A program made the translations under genes and the position numbers. Of a stretch of 64,000 bases of DNA, positions 1 to 8,960 are shown piece by piece; the stretch's first letter is position 1; the number at the start of each line of letters is the position of its first letter. This stretch comes from Rhodococcus sp. B50 (GTDB taxonomy: Bacteria; Actinomycetota; Actinomycetes; Mycobacteriales; Mycobacteriaceae). The stretch covers positions 868,001 to 932,000 of the forward strand of contig NZ_WPAG02000002.1 of NCBI RefSeq assembly GCF_013602415.1, given 5' to 3'. The notes under the pieces are model-generated. The model saw only the letters and a list, made by a program, of their open reading frames with translations, had not been told where the DNA came from and did no database searches.

Positions 1-157
1 CTCGTCGGGTCCGGTCGCGGACGGTGTCCGCCTGCCGGAAGTTGTTTCGACGGGTACCGATTCTACTGACGGCCGGTGCCGTGTGTCGTGGTGCCGACGA
101 CGGCGCGGCGCCTACGGTGGGGGCGAGCAGGTGTTCGGTGAGGACGAAGGAGTGGGG

Positions 158-799
158 ATGAGCGGCGGCGAGGGTCCGGAACACGGGGGCGGCGAGCGGG
201 TGCCGAGCCGGTGGGAGGAGATGGTGGCGGAGAATCCGGCGCATTCGTCGTGGTATGTGGAGAGGTTCCGCACCATGGTCGCCCAGGGGCAGGACACGGT
301 CGGGGAGGCTCGGCTGATCGATGCGATGGTGCCGCGCGGAGCGCGGATCCTCGACGCCGGGTGCGGGCCGGGCCGGCTCGGTGGGTATCTGCACCGGGCC
401 GGGCACACGGTGGTCGGGGTCGATGTCGATCCGGTGCTGATCGCGGCGGCGGAGGAGGATCATCCGGGGCCGCGGTGGCTGGTCGGGGATCTGGCCGAGC
501 TGGATCTGCCGGCCCGCGGGGTCGCCGCGGACTTCGATGTGATCGTGTGCGCGGGCAATGTGATGACCTTCGTGGCGCCGTCGACGCGGGTGGCGGTGTT
601 GCGGGCGTTCGCGGCGCATCTGGGTCCGCGGGGCCGGGTGGTGATCGGTTTCGGGGCGGGCCGCGACTATCCCTTCGACGTGTTCTTCGCCGACGCGGCC
701 GCCGCGGGTCTGGCGGCGCAGCTGCGGTTGGCGACCTGGGATCTGCGGCCGTTCAGCGACGACGCGGAGTTTCTGGTGGCGGTGCTGGGACGGGCGTAG
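158..799 (+). CDS. class I SAM-dependent methyltransferase
   Basis: A 213-residue protein with a Rossmann methyltransferase fold. Motif I reads LDAGCGPG at about residues 65-72, followed by an acidic ribose-binding stretch (GVDVDP) and GDLAELDLP where the adenine loop is expected. These bind S-adenosylmethionine; the methyl acceptor cannot be told. The reading frame is open upstream to base 83, but the ATG at 158 is chosen because the preceding residues are low-complexity and arginine/glycine rich. It converges on and overlaps the 3' end of the transporter on the other strand by about 47 bases. The family assignment is secure, the substrate unknown. Confidence 0.8.
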   Translation: MSGGEGPEHGGGERVPSRWEEMVAENPAHSSWYVERFRTMVAQGQDTVGEARLIDAMVPRGARILDAGCGPGRLGGYLHRAGHTVVGVDVDPVLIAAAEEDHPGPRWLVGDLAELDLPARGVAADFDVIVCAGNVMTFVAPSTRVAVLRAFAAHLGPRGRVVIGFGAGRDYPFDVFFADAAAAGLAAQLRLATWDLRPFSDDAEFLVAVLGRA

Positions 800-1640
800 C
801 CGCGGTGTCGGCGGCCTGGGCGCGGGAGAGCGCGATGGTGGTCCCGAGCATCACGGCGACGGCCGCACCGACGAGGACCAGGGCGGGGCCGTCGGCGCGG
901 AGGTGTTCGCCGAGCACGGTCATGCCGAGGACGATCGCGGCGAGGGGTTCGCCGACGGTCAGGGCGGGCAGCGAGGCGGTCAGCGCCCCGGCTTGGAAGG
1001 CGCGTTGCTGCAGGTAGATCGCGGCGGCGCCGGCCGCGGCGAGCGTCCAGGTCTGCCACGAGCCGAGTAGCTGGCCGATGCCGTGTTCGGCGAGGTCGGT
1101 GACGTGTTTGGTGAAGGCGCTGGTCACCCCGTAGAGGATGCCGGCGGCGATCCCGAAGGCCAGCGCCCGCAACCGTGGGGAGAGCACGGCGAGGACGACG
1201 GCGGCGGCGGTGACGGCGAGCACCAGCGTGAGGGGCAGCGCCCAGTGGGCGGCGGACGGGTCACCGCTGCCTTCGGTGGGGTTGCCGACGAGCAGGAACA
1301 CCGCCAGCGCCGCGCACAGCGCGCCGGCGAGCAGCCAGGTGGTGCGGGTGACGCGGCGGCCGGTGGTCGCGGCGGCGAGCGGCAACGCGAACAGCAGCGA
1401 CGCGACCAGTAGGGGCTGGACGAGCAGCACGGACCCGAACGCGAGCGCGACGACCTGCAGCAGGTAGCTGCCGCCGTCGCCGAGAATGCCCGCCCACCAG
1501 CGGGGGCTGCGCAGCAGGGATCCGACGAGGGAATCGGTGTCGGGCACGGCAGCGGCCGAGCTCTGTTGCGCGACACTGCCGACCGCGACGAGGGCGGCGG
1601 CGGCGAGCGCGCACAGGACGGCGACTGCCGTGCCCGTCAT
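753..1640 (-). CDS. DMT (EamA-like) family transporter
   Basis: A 295-residue, very hydrophobic protein with about ten predicted membrane helices and a duplicated layout, as in the drug/metabolite transporter superfamily. The second half has the typical glycine/alanine-rich helices, including a GITSAF-like turn (GVTSAFTKH). The C-terminus is proline rich. It starts only 4 bases downstream of gnd on the same strand, so the two are probably co-transcribed. Substrate is unknown; related proteins export metabolites or small drugs across the plasma membrane. Confidence 0.78.
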   Translation of the reverse strand: MTGTAVAVLCALAAAALVAVGSVAQQSSAAAVPDTDSLVGSLLRSPRWWAGILGDGGSYLLQVVALAFGSVLLVQPLLVASLLFALPLAAATTGRRVTRTTWLLAGALCAALAVFLLVGNPTEGSGDPSAAHWALPLTLVLAVTAAAVVLAVLSPRLRALAFGIAAGILYGVTSAFTKHVTDLAEHGIGQLLGSWQTWTLAAAGAAAIYLQQRAFQAGALTASLPALTVGEPLAAIVLGMTVLGEHLRADGPALVLVGAAVAVMLGTTIALSRAQAADTAATPVPAPPPETPRRR

Positions 1641-1644
1641 CGGG

Positions 1645-3096
1645 TCAGGCCTGTATTTCGGAGTGGTCTCCGCTCCACAGGGTGTGGAATTTGCCCGGCT
1701 TGTCGGTGCGTTCGTAGGTGTGGGCGCCGAAGAAGTCGCGCTGACCCTGGGTGAGGGCGGCGGGCAGCCGGTCGGCGCGCAGTCCGTCGTAGTAGGACAG
1801 CGACGATGCGAACGCCGGGATCGGGATGCCGAGCTCGGTGGCGGTGACCACGACGCGGCGCCAGCTGTCGATGCCGATCTCGATGGCGTCGCGGAAGTAC
1901 GGCGCGAGGATCAGGCTGGGCAGCTCGGGGTCGGCGTCGTAGGCCTCCTTGATGCGGTTGAGGAACTGGGCGCGGATGATGCAGCCGCCGCGCCAGATGG
2001 TGGCCAGGGCGGCTCGGTCGACGTTCCAGCCGTATTCGGCGCTGCCGGCGGCGATCTGGTCGAAGCCCTGCGCGTAGGCGACGATCTTCGAGGCGTACAG
2101 GGCGGCGCGGATGTCCTCGGTGAACTGCGCGGCGTCGGTGGGGGCGGCGCCCAGGTTGCCGGCGGCGAGCCCGCGGGCGGCGGCGCGCTGGTCGCGGGAG
2201 CCGGACAGGGCGCGGGCGAAGACCGCTTCGGCGATGCCGGTGACGGGGACGCCGAGGTCGAGGGCGGCCTTGACGGTCCAGCGGCCGGTGCCTTTCTGCT
2301 CGGCGGCGTCGACGATGACGTCGACGAGGGGCCGGCCGGTGGCGGCGTCGGTCTGGCGGAGCACCTCGGCGGTGATCTCGATGAGATACGACTCGAGGGT
2401 GCCGGTGTTCCAGTCGGCGAAGACGTCGGCGATCTGCCCGGCGTCGTAGCCGAGGGCGTCGCGCAGCAGGTGGTAGGCCTCGCCGATGAGCTGCATGTCG
2501 GCGTATTCGATGCCGTTGTGCACCATCTTCACGAAGTGGCCGGCGCCGTCGGGGCCGATGTGGGTGCAGCAGGGGGTGCCGTCGACCTGAGCGGCGATGG
2601 TTTCGAGCAGCGGGCCGAGCGCCTCGTACGATTCGGCGGGGCCGCCGGGCATGATGGACGGGCCGTTGAGGGCGCCTTCCTCGCCACCGGAGATGCCGGC
2701 GCCGACGAAGTGCAGGCCGCGGGCGCGCAGGGCGGCTTCGCGGCGGATGGTGTCGGTGTAGAGGGCGTTGCCGCCGTCGATGATGATGTCGCCGGGTTCC
2801 ATCGCGTCGGCGAGCTCGTCGATGACCGCGTCGGTGGCGTCGCCGGCCTTGACCATGATCAGGACGCGGCGCGGCTTCTCGAGGGCGGCGACGAACTCGC
2901 CGATGGTTTCGGTGCGGACGAAGGTGCCGTCGTCGCCGTGCTCGGCGAGCAACGCGTCGGTCTTGGCGATGCTGCGGTTGTGGAGGGCGACGGTGTAGCC
3001 GTGGCGGGCGAAGTTGCGGGCGATGTTCGAGCCCATCACGGCCAGTCCGGTCACGCCGATCTGGGCCTGCGGTGTTTCGGTGCGTTCGACGGTCAT
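1645..3096 (-). CDS. gnd: 6-phosphogluconate dehydrogenase, decarboxylating
   Basis: A 483-residue enzyme of the usual length for the long-form family. It oxidatively decarboxylates 6-phosphogluconate to ribulose 5-phosphate in the cytoplasmic pentose phosphate pathway, producing NADPH. The N-terminal dinucleotide fold carries GLAVMGSNIARN near residue 15. The substrate signature GISGGEEGALNGPSIMPGG lies near 130, and KMVHNGIEYADMQ with the catalytic lysine near 187. The all-helical C-terminal domain is complete. It is followed by the BlaR/BlaI-like pair upstream on the same strand. The order gnd, M56 peptidase, blaI matches mycobacterial Rv1844c-Rv1846c from memory, so it looks like ancestral backbone. 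Confidence 0.95.
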   Translation of the reverse strand: MTVERTETPQAQIGVTGLAVMGSNIARNFARHGYTVALHNRSIAKTDALLAEHGDDGTFVRTETIGEFVAALEKPRRVLIMVKAGDATDAVIDELADAMEPGDIIIDGGNALYTDTIRREAALRARGLHFVGAGISGGEEGALNGPSIMPGGPAESYEALGPLLETIAAQVDGTPCCTHIGPDGAGHFVKMVHNGIEYADMQLIGEAYHLLRDALGYDAGQIADVFADWNTGTLESYLIEITAEVLRQTDAATGRPLVDVIVDAAEQKGTGRWTVKAALDLGVPVTGIAEAVFARALSGSRDQRAAARGLAAGNLGAAPTDAAQFTEDIRAALYASKIVAYAQGFDQIAAGSAEYGWNVDRAALATIWRGGCIIRAQFLNRIKEAYDADPELPSLILAPYFRDAIEIGIDSWRRVVVTATELGIPIPAFASSLSYYDGLRADRLPAALTQGQRDFFGAHTYERTDKPGKFHTLWSGDHSEIQA

Positions 3097-3166
3097 GGTC
3101 TACAGCTTCCCCCGAAACGGGATCCGATCGAAATCGGGCGGGCCGGACGGACCGGTGTGTCGCGGG

Positions 3167-4117
3167 TCAGAGGCCGAGCAGCAGCGACAGTTCGGTGAGC
3201 CAGGGCACCGCCACGGCGATGGTGGGGACGACGAGGATCGCGGCGGCGGCGGTGTAGGCGGCGACGGAAATCCCGAGGTGGGGGCCCGGGCCGGTGAGTC
3301 GTTCGACGCGCAGCACGGTGCTGGGCCCACCGACGGCGAGGGCCCCGGTGGGGGTGTGGGCGCCGGCGCAGGCCACGAGGGCGCGGGCAAGGGGGGCGGG
3401 ACCGGTCTTGCGGACGGCGGAGTCGTCGGCGAGCAGCTCGACGAGCAGTTTCACCGAGCCGAGCGCCGACCCGGAGCGCACGACGCGGGGGAACGCTTCG
3501 TAGACGGCGGTGAAGGCCTCGAGGATGAGGTCGTGGCGGGCCCGCAGGTGGGAGTGTTCGTGGCGCAGGATCGCGCGGAGTTCGTCGTCGCCGAGGTTGT
3601 CGAGGGTGCCTTCGCTGAGCACCACCCGGTGGCGCAGCCCGGGCAGGCAGTAGGCGATGGGGTCGGCGGTGTCGAGGATGCGCACGTGCGGGTGGCGGCG
3701 GACGGCGGCGCCGCTCTCGCGGCGGTCGAGCAGGTCGACGAGCATGCGGTGGCGGGAGCGGCGGCGGCGGGTGCGCACCGCGACGCGCAGCATGGAGAAG
3801 GTCAGGCGGGCACCGATGAACACGGTGAGGGCGAACACGACGATGTAGGTCAGCCACAGGGGCAGGCCGAGGGCGTCGATCTCCTCGAGGGGGCCGGTGG
3901 TGGGGCGGCCGTCGGCGCCGGGGGCGAGGAGGCGGGCGGCGATGGCCAGGCCGCAGCTGAACGCGGAGAGCACCGCCGCCAGCGCCACGGACTGCCACAG
4001 CACCAGCGCGGCCCGGGGGTTGCGGTGCGGCCAGGTGGCGCGGGCGAGCAGCCCCGGCACCGGTCCGGCGAGGAGGAGCGCTGTGGTTCCGAAGAACAGC
4101 GCCGTGGTCGCGTTCAT
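3167..4117 (-). CDS. M56 family (BlaR1-like) membrane metallopeptidase
   Basis: A 316-residue membrane protein. Four hydrophobic segments flank a cytosolic zinc-protease domain with the HExxH motif (RHEHSHLRARH at about residues 185-195). In BlaR1/MecR1 systems this domain cleaves the partner repressor on sensing a signal. The extracellular penicillin-binding sensor domain of true BlaR1 is absent, so the signal is unknown and need not be a beta-lactam. It lies 13 bases downstream of the BlaI-family gene, forming the expected two-gene operon. Confidence 0.85.
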   Translation of the reverse strand: MNATTALFFGTTALLLAGPVPGLLARATWPHRNPRAALVLWQSVALAAVLSAFSCGLAIAARLLAPGADGRPTTGPLEEIDALGLPLWLTYIVVFALTVFIGARLTFSMLRVAVRTRRRRSRHRMLVDLLDRRESGAAVRRHPHVRILDTADPIAYCLPGLRHRVVLSEGTLDNLGDDELRAILRHEHSHLRARHDLILEAFTAVYEAFPRVVRSGSALGSVKLLVELLADDSAVRKTGPAPLARALVACAGAHTPTGALAVGGPSTVLRVERLTGPGPHLGISVAAYTAAAAILVVPTIAVAVPWLTELSLLLGL

Positions 4118-4130
4118 GACATCGAGTGTG

Positions 4131-4541
4131 TCAGCCGGCCCGCTCGGTGTCGTGGCCGGTGTTGTCGTCGCCGTGTCGCGCTTCGAGTTTCGCCAGCGCC
4201 GCGCGCAGGGCGGCGGCTTCGTCGGCGCCGACGCGGCCGACGAAGTGGACGAGGGCGGCGGCGCGGCCGGCGGTCTCGTCGGCCTGGTCGAGGGCGTCGA
4301 CCATGAGGCTGGCGACGAGTTCGTCGCGGCCGTGCACCGGCAGGTAGCGGTGGGCGCGGTCGTCGCGTTGCTGGATGACGAGGTTCTTCTTGGCGAGGCG
4401 CTGCAGGACCGTCATGACGGTGGTGTATGCGAGGTTGCGTCGGGCCGAGAGGGCTTCGTGGACCTGCCGGACGGTCTGTGGTTCGGGGGTGGACCACAGG
4501 TGGTCCATCACTGCGCGTTCGAGTTCGCCGAGTGCTGCCAT
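4131..4541 (-). CDS. blaI: BlaI/MecI/CopY-family transcriptional repressor
   Basis: A 136-residue winged-helix repressor. The N-terminal DNA-binding domain includes WSTPEPQTVRQVHEAL and the recognition-helix region RRNLAYTTVMTVLQRLAKK. The C-terminal half forms the helical dimerization region that the M56 protease normally cuts. It is the first gene of the operon with the protease. In M. tuberculosis the ortholog Rv1846c controls its own operon and ATP synthase genes. A candidate operator is listed just upstream. Confidence 0.88.
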   Translation of the reverse strand: MAALGELERAVMDHLWSTPEPQTVRQVHEALSARRNLAYTTVMTVLQRLAKKNLVIQQRDDRAHRYLPVHGRDELVASLMVDALDQADETAGRAAALVHFVGRVGADEAAALRAALAKLEARHGDDNTGHDTERAG

Positions 4542-4578
4542 GGGTCGATTCTACGGATTTCTCCGACGAATGTGCGTA

Positions 4579-4594
4579 CTACCCCTGGTCGTAG
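4579..4594. promoter_or_regulatory. candidate BlaI operator
   Basis: CTAC and GTAG half-sites separated by eight bases lie about 40 bases upstream of the blaI start. BlaI-family repressors bind dyads with TAC/GTA half-sites and autoregulate. The match is short, so this is a weak prediction. Confidence 0.3.
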
Positions 4595-4619
4595 GGTTTG
4601 ACCTGCGGTGGGACCATCG

Positions 4620-5492
4620 TCAGGCCCGGCGGGGACCTCCGGCGGCGCCGTAGACGTGGCGGGTGCCGATGGGCACGATCAGCGGCCGGTCGGACACCGG
4701 ATCGTCGATGACGGAGGCGTCGAGATCGAACACCTCCCGCAGCAGTTCCACGGAGATCACCTCGGCGGGCACCCCGGAGGCGACGACGCGGCCGTCCTTC
4801 ATCACCACCAGGTGGTCGCTGTAACGGACGGCCAGGTTCAGATCGTGCAGCACCATCACCACGGTGCGGCCGAGTTCGCTGTGCAGCCGGTCGACGAGGT
4901 CGAGGACCTCCACCGAGTGCGCCAGGTCCAGATAGGTGGTGGGTTCGTCGAGCAGCAGGATGTCGGTGCCCTGGGCGAGCGCCATGGAGATCCAGGCGCG
5001 TTGCCGCTGCCCGCCGGACAGTTCGTCGATGGGCCGGTCGGCGAGGTCGGCGATGCCGGTGCGTTCGAGGGCGATCGCGACCTCGTCCTCGTCGTCGGAA
5101 GACCACTGCCGGAACCAGGACTGGTGCGGATGCCGGCCGCGGGAGACCAGGTCGGCGACGGTGAGGCCTTCGGGGGCGACGGGGGCCTGCGGCAGCATGC
5201 CGAGCACCCGGGCGACCTCGCGGGTGCGCAGGGTGGTGATGTCGTGCCCGTCGAGCAGCACGGTGCCGGTGCGGGTTTTGAGCAGCCGGCTCAGGGCGCG
5301 CAGCAGGGTGGATTTGCCGCAGCCGTTGGGGCCGATGACGGTGGTGACGACCCCGGTGGGGATGGACAGGTCCAGGTCGTCGACGATGAGCCGGTCGCCG
5401 TAGCCGAGGCTGATGTGCTCGGCGACCAGCCGCGGCGCCGCGTGCTCGACGGGGCCGGGGGCCGGGGCGGGGGACAGGTGGGTGTCGGTCAT
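4620..5492 (-). CDS. siderophore ABC transporter ATP-binding protein (FecE/FepC type)
   Basis: A 290-residue cytoplasmic ATPase that powers ferric-siderophore import. It has Walker [10 protein letters not shown] near residue 48, a Q-loop around MLPQAP, the ABC signature [17 protein letters not shown], Walker [13 protein letters not shown] and a switch histidine in VLHDLN. The LDLAH sequence after Walker B is typical of iron-chelate ATPases. The open frame runs further upstream, but the ATG at 5492 is chosen because it overlaps the upstream permease stop as ATGA and gives normal length. It is the last gene of the uptake operon. No substrate-binding lipoprotein is encoded in the window. Confidence 0.93.
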   Translation of the reverse strand: MTDTHLSPAPAPGPVEHAAPRLVAEHISLGYGDRLIVDDLDLSIPTGVVTTVIGPNGCGKSTLLRALSRLLKTRTGTVLLDGHDITTLRTREVARVLGMLPQAPVAPEGLTVADLVSRGRHPHQSWFRQWSSDDEDEVAIALERTGIADLADRPIDELSGGQRQRAWISMALAQGTDILLLDEPTTYLDLAHSVEVLDLVDRLHSELGRTVVMVLHDLNLAVRYSDHLVVMKDGRVVASGVPAEVISVELLREVFDLDASVIDDPVSDRPLIVPIGTRHVYGAAGGPRRA

Positions 5493-6628
5493 CGGGAGAC
5501 CTTTCGGTTGGAACGCACCAGCAGGTACAGCAGGAAGGGTCCGCCGAGCGCGGAGGTGACCAGACCGACCGGCAGCGGCACCGGCAGGATGGTGCGGGCG
5601 ATCAGGTCGGCGGCGACGACGAACAGCGCGCCGGTCAGGGCGGAGGCGACGATCGGGGTGCCGGCCGAGCCGACGAGCCGCAATGCGATCTGCGGGGCCG
5701 CCAATGCGACGAAGCCGATGGGGCCGGCGGCGGCGGTGGCGACGGCGGCGAGCGCGCACGCGGCGATGAGCAGCAGCGCCTGCTGGGTCTGCAGTTTCAC
5801 GCCGAGCGAGCGGGCGGTGTCGTCGCCGAGGCGCAGCGCCCCGACGGTGAAGGAGGCGGTCGCGGCCCAGCCGCCGACGAGCAGCAGGGCGATCGCGGCG
5901 GGCACGACCTGGCTCCACGACACCCCGTTGAGCGAACCGGTCAGCCACACCTGGGCGCGGCTGACGTCGTTGATGTCGGCGGAGACGAGCATCCACTGGG
6001 TCAGGGCGATGAGCATGGCGTTGATGCCGATGCCGATGAGCACGAGCCGGAAGCCGTCGGCGCCGCGCCGCCAGGCGAGCACGTAGATCACGGCGGCGGT
6101 GAGCAGCGCACCGAGCAGCGCCGACAGCGGCAGCCCGAGGGTGGCGAGCAGGCCGACGATGGACCCGCCGCTGGTGACGACGATCAGGGCCACGGCGGCG
6201 GCGGAGGCGCCGGCGGTGATGCCGAGGATGTCGGGGCTGGCCAGGGCGTTACGGGAGACCGATTGGGTGATGGCGCCGGAGACGGCGAGGGCGGCGCCGA
6301 CGACGACGGCGGCGATGCCGCGCGGCAGCCGCAGGTCGAAGACGATGAACCGGTCGAGGCGTTCGCCGCCGCCGAGGAGCACCTCGACGACCTGCAGCGG
6401 GCTCAGCGGGTAGTCGCCGCGGCCGAGGGAGATCGACAGCAGCACCGCGGTGGCGACGACGATCAGCGCGCACACGATGACCATGCGGGCGCGCCAGACG
6501 ACGGAGACGGAGCCGAGCCGGAAGGCGGGCCGGCCCGGGACGCGGGTGGAGACCTGCACGGGCGAGCGGCGCCGGCCCGCCGTGGGGGTCGGGTCCTTGT
6601 CGAGGGCGGGGGTGGGTGCGTCGTTCAC
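5489..6628 (-). CDS. siderophore ABC transporter permease (FecCD family)
   Basis: A 379-residue membrane permease with about nine to ten helices. It shows the family marks [23 protein letters not shown] near the N-terminus and a coupling-helix region around [16 protein letters not shown] roughly 45-residue polar tail precedes the first helix. The start is a GTG at 6628 overlapping the stop of the preceding permease (GTGA). That coupling and the normal length decide the start; the frame itself is open far upstream. It should pair with the other permease to form the heterodimeric channel. Confidence 0.9.
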   Translation of the reverse strand: MNDAPTPALDKDPTPTAGRRRSPVQVSTRVPGRPAFRLGSVSVVWRARMVIVCALIVVATAVLLSISLGRGDYPLSPLQVVEVLLGGGERLDRFIVFDLRLPRGIAAVVVGAALAVSGAITQSVSRNALASPDILGITAGASAAAVALIVVTSGGSIVGLLATLGLPLSALLGALLTAAVIYVLAWRRGADGFRLVLIGIGINAMLIALTQWMLVSADINDVSRAQVWLTGSLNGVSWSQVVPAAIALLLVGGWAATASFTVGALRLGDDTARSLGVKLQTQQALLLIAACALAAVATAAAGPIGFVALAAPQIALRLVGSAGTPIVASALTGALFVVAADLIARTILPVPLPVGLVTSALGGPFLLYLLVRSNRKVSR

Positions 6629-8043
6629 AGGGCCACCAGCTTCCGGCGACGGACGAGGGCGATGAAGAAGGGGGCGCCGATGAGGGCGAGCACGATCCCG
6701 ACCTGCAGTTCGCCGGGGCGCACCACGATGCGGCCGACGACATCGGCGAGGACGAGCAGCGCCCCGCCGAGCAGCCCGGCGTAGGGCACGAGCCAGCGGT
6801 AGTCGGGGCCGGTGACCGCGCGGGCGATGTGCGGGACGATCAACCCGACGAACGCGATCGGTCCGCACGCGGCGGTGGCGGCGCCGGTGAGCACGGTGAT
6901 CGCGGCGATGCCGATCACCCGGGTGGTGACGACATCGGTGCCGAGCGAGCGGGCGACGTCCTCGCCGAGGCTGAGCAGGTTCAGCGCGGGGGTGGAGGCG
7001 AGCGCGACGAGCAACCCGACGACGATGAACGGGGCCACCTGCCAGAAGACGTCCATGCCGCGGCCGGCGACGGAGCCGACCACCCAGAAGCGGTAGCCGT
7101 CGAGGCTGGTCTGGTCGAGCAGCACGATGGTCTGGATCATCGCCTGCAGGAAGAACGCGACGGCCGCACCGGCGAGTGCCAGGCTCAGCGGACTGGAGCG
7201 GCCGTTGCCGATGGAGGCGAACCCGAACACCACGATGCTGGCGAGCGCGGAGCCGGCGAAGGCGAACCACAGATACTGCGCCGGGGTGCTCAGCCCGAAC
7301 AGGTAGATCGACAGCACCACGAGGAAGGCGGCGCCGGCGTTGATGCCGAGCAGACCGGCGTCGGCGAGCGGGTTGCGGGTGTGGCCCTGGATGAGGGCAC
7401 CGGCGACGCCGAGGGCGGTGCCGACCAGCAGCGCGAGCAGGGTGCGGGGGATGCGCAGCGAGTGCACGATCACGTCGGTTTCGGAGCCGTCGTTGACGAC
7501 CAGGGCGTGGAAGACCTCGGCGAAGCTCATCGGGCGGGCACCGACGGCGATGCTCGCCAGGGCGCCGAGCGCGAGCAGCACGGTCAGGGCGGCCAGGCCG
7601 AGCAGGCGGCGTCGGCGCAGGGCGGCGACGCTGCCGTCGGTGGGGCGGGGGGTGAAGTCGTCGTGGCGGGCGTGGCGTTCGGTGACGATCTCGGTGCCGC
7701 GGCGCAGCAGGGCGCGGCGGGTGCCGACCGGGCCGCCGGTGGCCGGGTCGCGCAGCACGAGGCCGGTCCACTGCAGGCCCAGGCTCTGCCCGGTGCGGCC
7801 GGCGCGGTGGCCGTGGTTCCACCACAGCAGCGCGGCGGCGGCGACCAGCGCGGCGCCGCCGAAGACGATGCGGTCGGTCTGCCCGCCGCCCTTGGCGTCG
7901 GCGAGGGTGTCGACGACCAGGGCGCCGACGAGCAGGGGGAGGGCGAGGAGCGTGAGGTCGCACGAGACTGCGGCGATCCGGCGGCCCGCGCGGGGCGGGG
8001 CGGCCGGGTCGGTGTCCGGTGGGGCGTGAGGGGTGACGGTCAC
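6625..8043 (-). CDS. RDD domain-FecCD siderophore permease fusion
   Basis: A 472-residue protein, longer than the usual 330-350 for this permease family. Residues about 135-472 form a normal FecCD permease (HSLRIPRTLLALLVGTALGVAGA; coupling region GPIAFVGLIVPHIAR). The extra N-terminal 115 residues look like an RDD domain: RRIAAVSCDLTLLALPLL begins a helix with a charged residue inside it, and RTGQSLGLQWTGLVL then RRALLRR form the typical second half. RDD domains are small membrane modules of poorly known role. It is first in the uptake operon, and an IdeR-type box lies about 80 bases upstream, so iron repression is likely. Confidence 0.87.
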   Translation of the reverse strand: MTVTPHAPPDTDPAAPPRAGRRIAAVSCDLTLLALPLLVGALVVDTLADAKGGGQTDRIVFGGAALVAAAALLWWNHGHRAGRTGQSLGLQWTGLVLRDPATGGPVGTRRALLRRGTEIVTERHARHDDFTPRPTDGSVAALRRRRLLGLAALTVLLALGALASIAVGARPMSFAEVFHALVVNDGSETDVIVHSLRIPRTLLALLVGTALGVAGALIQGHTRNPLADAGLLGINAGAAFLVVLSIYLFGLSTPAQYLWFAFAGSALASIVVFGFASIGNGRSSPLSLALAGAAVAFFLQAMIQTIVLLDQTSLDGYRFWVVGSVAGRGMDVFWQVAPFIVVGLLVALASTPALNLLSLGEDVARSLGTDVVTTRVIGIAAITVLTGAATAACGPIAFVGLIVPHIARAVTGPDYRWLVPYAGLLGGALLVLADVVGRIVVRPGELQVGIVLALIGAPFFIALVRRRKLVAL

Positions 8044-8122
8044 GGGCGCGGGGTGCTCCTCGGGAAGGCGGCGGGGCGGTTCGGGTCGTCGCGGATCGTG
8101 GGGGACGCGAAGGCCTTCGGAG

Positions 8123-8141
8123 TTAGGTTACGGAATCCTAT
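8123..8141. promoter_or_regulatory. IdeR/DtxR iron box, ABC operon side
   Basis: This 19-base site matches the IdeR consensus TTAGGTTAGGCTAACCTAA at 14 of 19 positions, including an unbroken TTAGGTTA left arm and CCTA on the right. It is the closer of two boxes to the uptake operon starting at 8043. Iron-loaded IdeR would repress transcription here. Confidence 0.72.
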
Positions 8142-8187
8142 GTCCCGGCGGGAGTGGGAGGGGGTTGCGCACACCACCCCCGGATGC

Positions 8188-8206
8188 AATGGTTAGGCTT
8201 ACCTAA
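8188..8206. promoter_or_regulatory. IdeR/DtxR iron box, rightward gene side
   Basis: This site matches the IdeR consensus at 15 of 19 positions with core GGTTAGGCTTACCTAA. It lies 31 bases upstream of the ATG at 8238, where it would cover the promoter of that gene. Confidence 0.78.
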
Positions 8207-8237
8207 TCAAGATTCACCGTCGATCAGGAGGTGTCGG

Positions 8238-8954
8238 ATGACGACGCTGCTGCTGCCGCCCACGGCGGCACCCGTCCGCCCGTTCGAGGACACGCGCGCC
8301 CGGCTGCGCGCACTGGCCGCGGGAGCCCCCCGCGTCTACGCGGTGGCCTGTATCGACGAAGAACCCCGCCGCCGCTGGTGGTTCCTCGGCGGCGGTGAAC
8401 GGCAGCAGCGCATCGAGGCGCTCTACGACCGCGCCCTGCTCGACACCGAGGACCCGCGCATCGCCGTCGAACAGGTCGCCGGTGCCCTCATCCACGCTGT
8501 CGTCGGTCGCGTCCTCGCCCCCTACGCCCTCGAGGGCCGCGTCTGGGATCCAGGGTTGGACAATCTGTGGTTGCACCAGGACAGCGACGGCTGCATCGAC
8601 TGGGCCGGCCTCGCCGACGACACCCTGCGGGTGCTGCCCGGCGACCGCGCCGTCGGGCAGCGCGACGTGGTGGTGCTGCCGTGTGAGCAGGCGATGGCGG
8701 TGTGGACCGCGCACCGCGCCACGACCGCCCTGAGCGCCGTGCATCTCGCGTTGCGCGCCCTCGCCCCGCTCGACCGGTCCCGGTTCTGGGCGATCGTCGG
8801 CCGCACCGTCGTCACCGGTGCCACCCAGCTGCCCGTCCTCGGCGGCGCGTCGCGGCGCACCGCCGCGCGCCGCGGCCAGGCGCTGCTCGACGCCTTCGTC
8901 GCCGCCGGCCATCCCGTCCGAGGCCTTGCCGGATTAGGGCAGCCTTCCCTATAA
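8238..8954 (+). CDS. iron-box-controlled protein of unknown family
   Basis: A 238-residue soluble protein starting at an ATG with a strong AGGAGG eight to twelve bases upstream. It lies directly behind an IdeR-type box and opposite the siderophore-uptake operon, so it is probably induced in iron starvation. A ferric-siderophore reductase of the FhuF kind would fit this position. However, the clustered C-terminal cysteines that bind 2Fe-2S in FhuF are missing: only three scattered cysteines occur, near residues 43, 118 and 147. I do not recognise the family with confidence. Its stop codon TAA lies inside the -10 box of the small-RNA promoter that follows. Confidence 0.72.
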   Translation: MTTLLLPPTAAPVRPFEDTRARLRALAAGAPRVYAVACIDEEPRRRWWFLGGGERQQRIEALYDRALLDTEDPRIAVEQVAGALIHAVVGRVLAPYALEGRVWDPGLDNLWLHQDSDGCIDWAGLADDTLRVLPGDRAVGQRDVVVLPCEQAMAVWTAHRATTALSAVHLALRALAPLDRSRFWAIVGRTVVTGATQLPVLGGASRRTAARRGQALLDAFVAAGHPVRGLAGLGQPSL

Positions 8955-8955
8955 T
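8926..8955 (+). promoter_or_regulatory. strong sigma-A promoter of candidate small RNA
   Basis: TTGCCG at 8926-8931 and a perfect TATAAT at 8950-8955 are separated by 18 bases. A perfect -10 is rare in this GC-rich window. Transcription would start near 8961-8963, beyond the end of the upstream gene, with no open frame before the hairpin at 9025-9054. Confidence 0.7.
8934..8952. promoter_or_regulatory. IdeR-like box overlapping the small-RNA promoter
   Basis: Thirteen of 19 positions match the IdeR consensus (TTAGG..AG.CT..CCTA). The site occupies the spacer and the first bases of the -10 element, an ideal place for repression. It also lies in the last codons of the upstream gene, so coding constraint may explain the imperfect match. 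Confidence 0.55.
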
Positions 8956-8960
8956 CGGAG

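Noticed and set aside
3167..4541. Beta-lactam sensing by the BlaR/BlaI-like pair
   Set aside because: The membrane protease lacks the penicillin-binding sensor domain and no beta-lactamase is nearby, so the inducer cannot be named.
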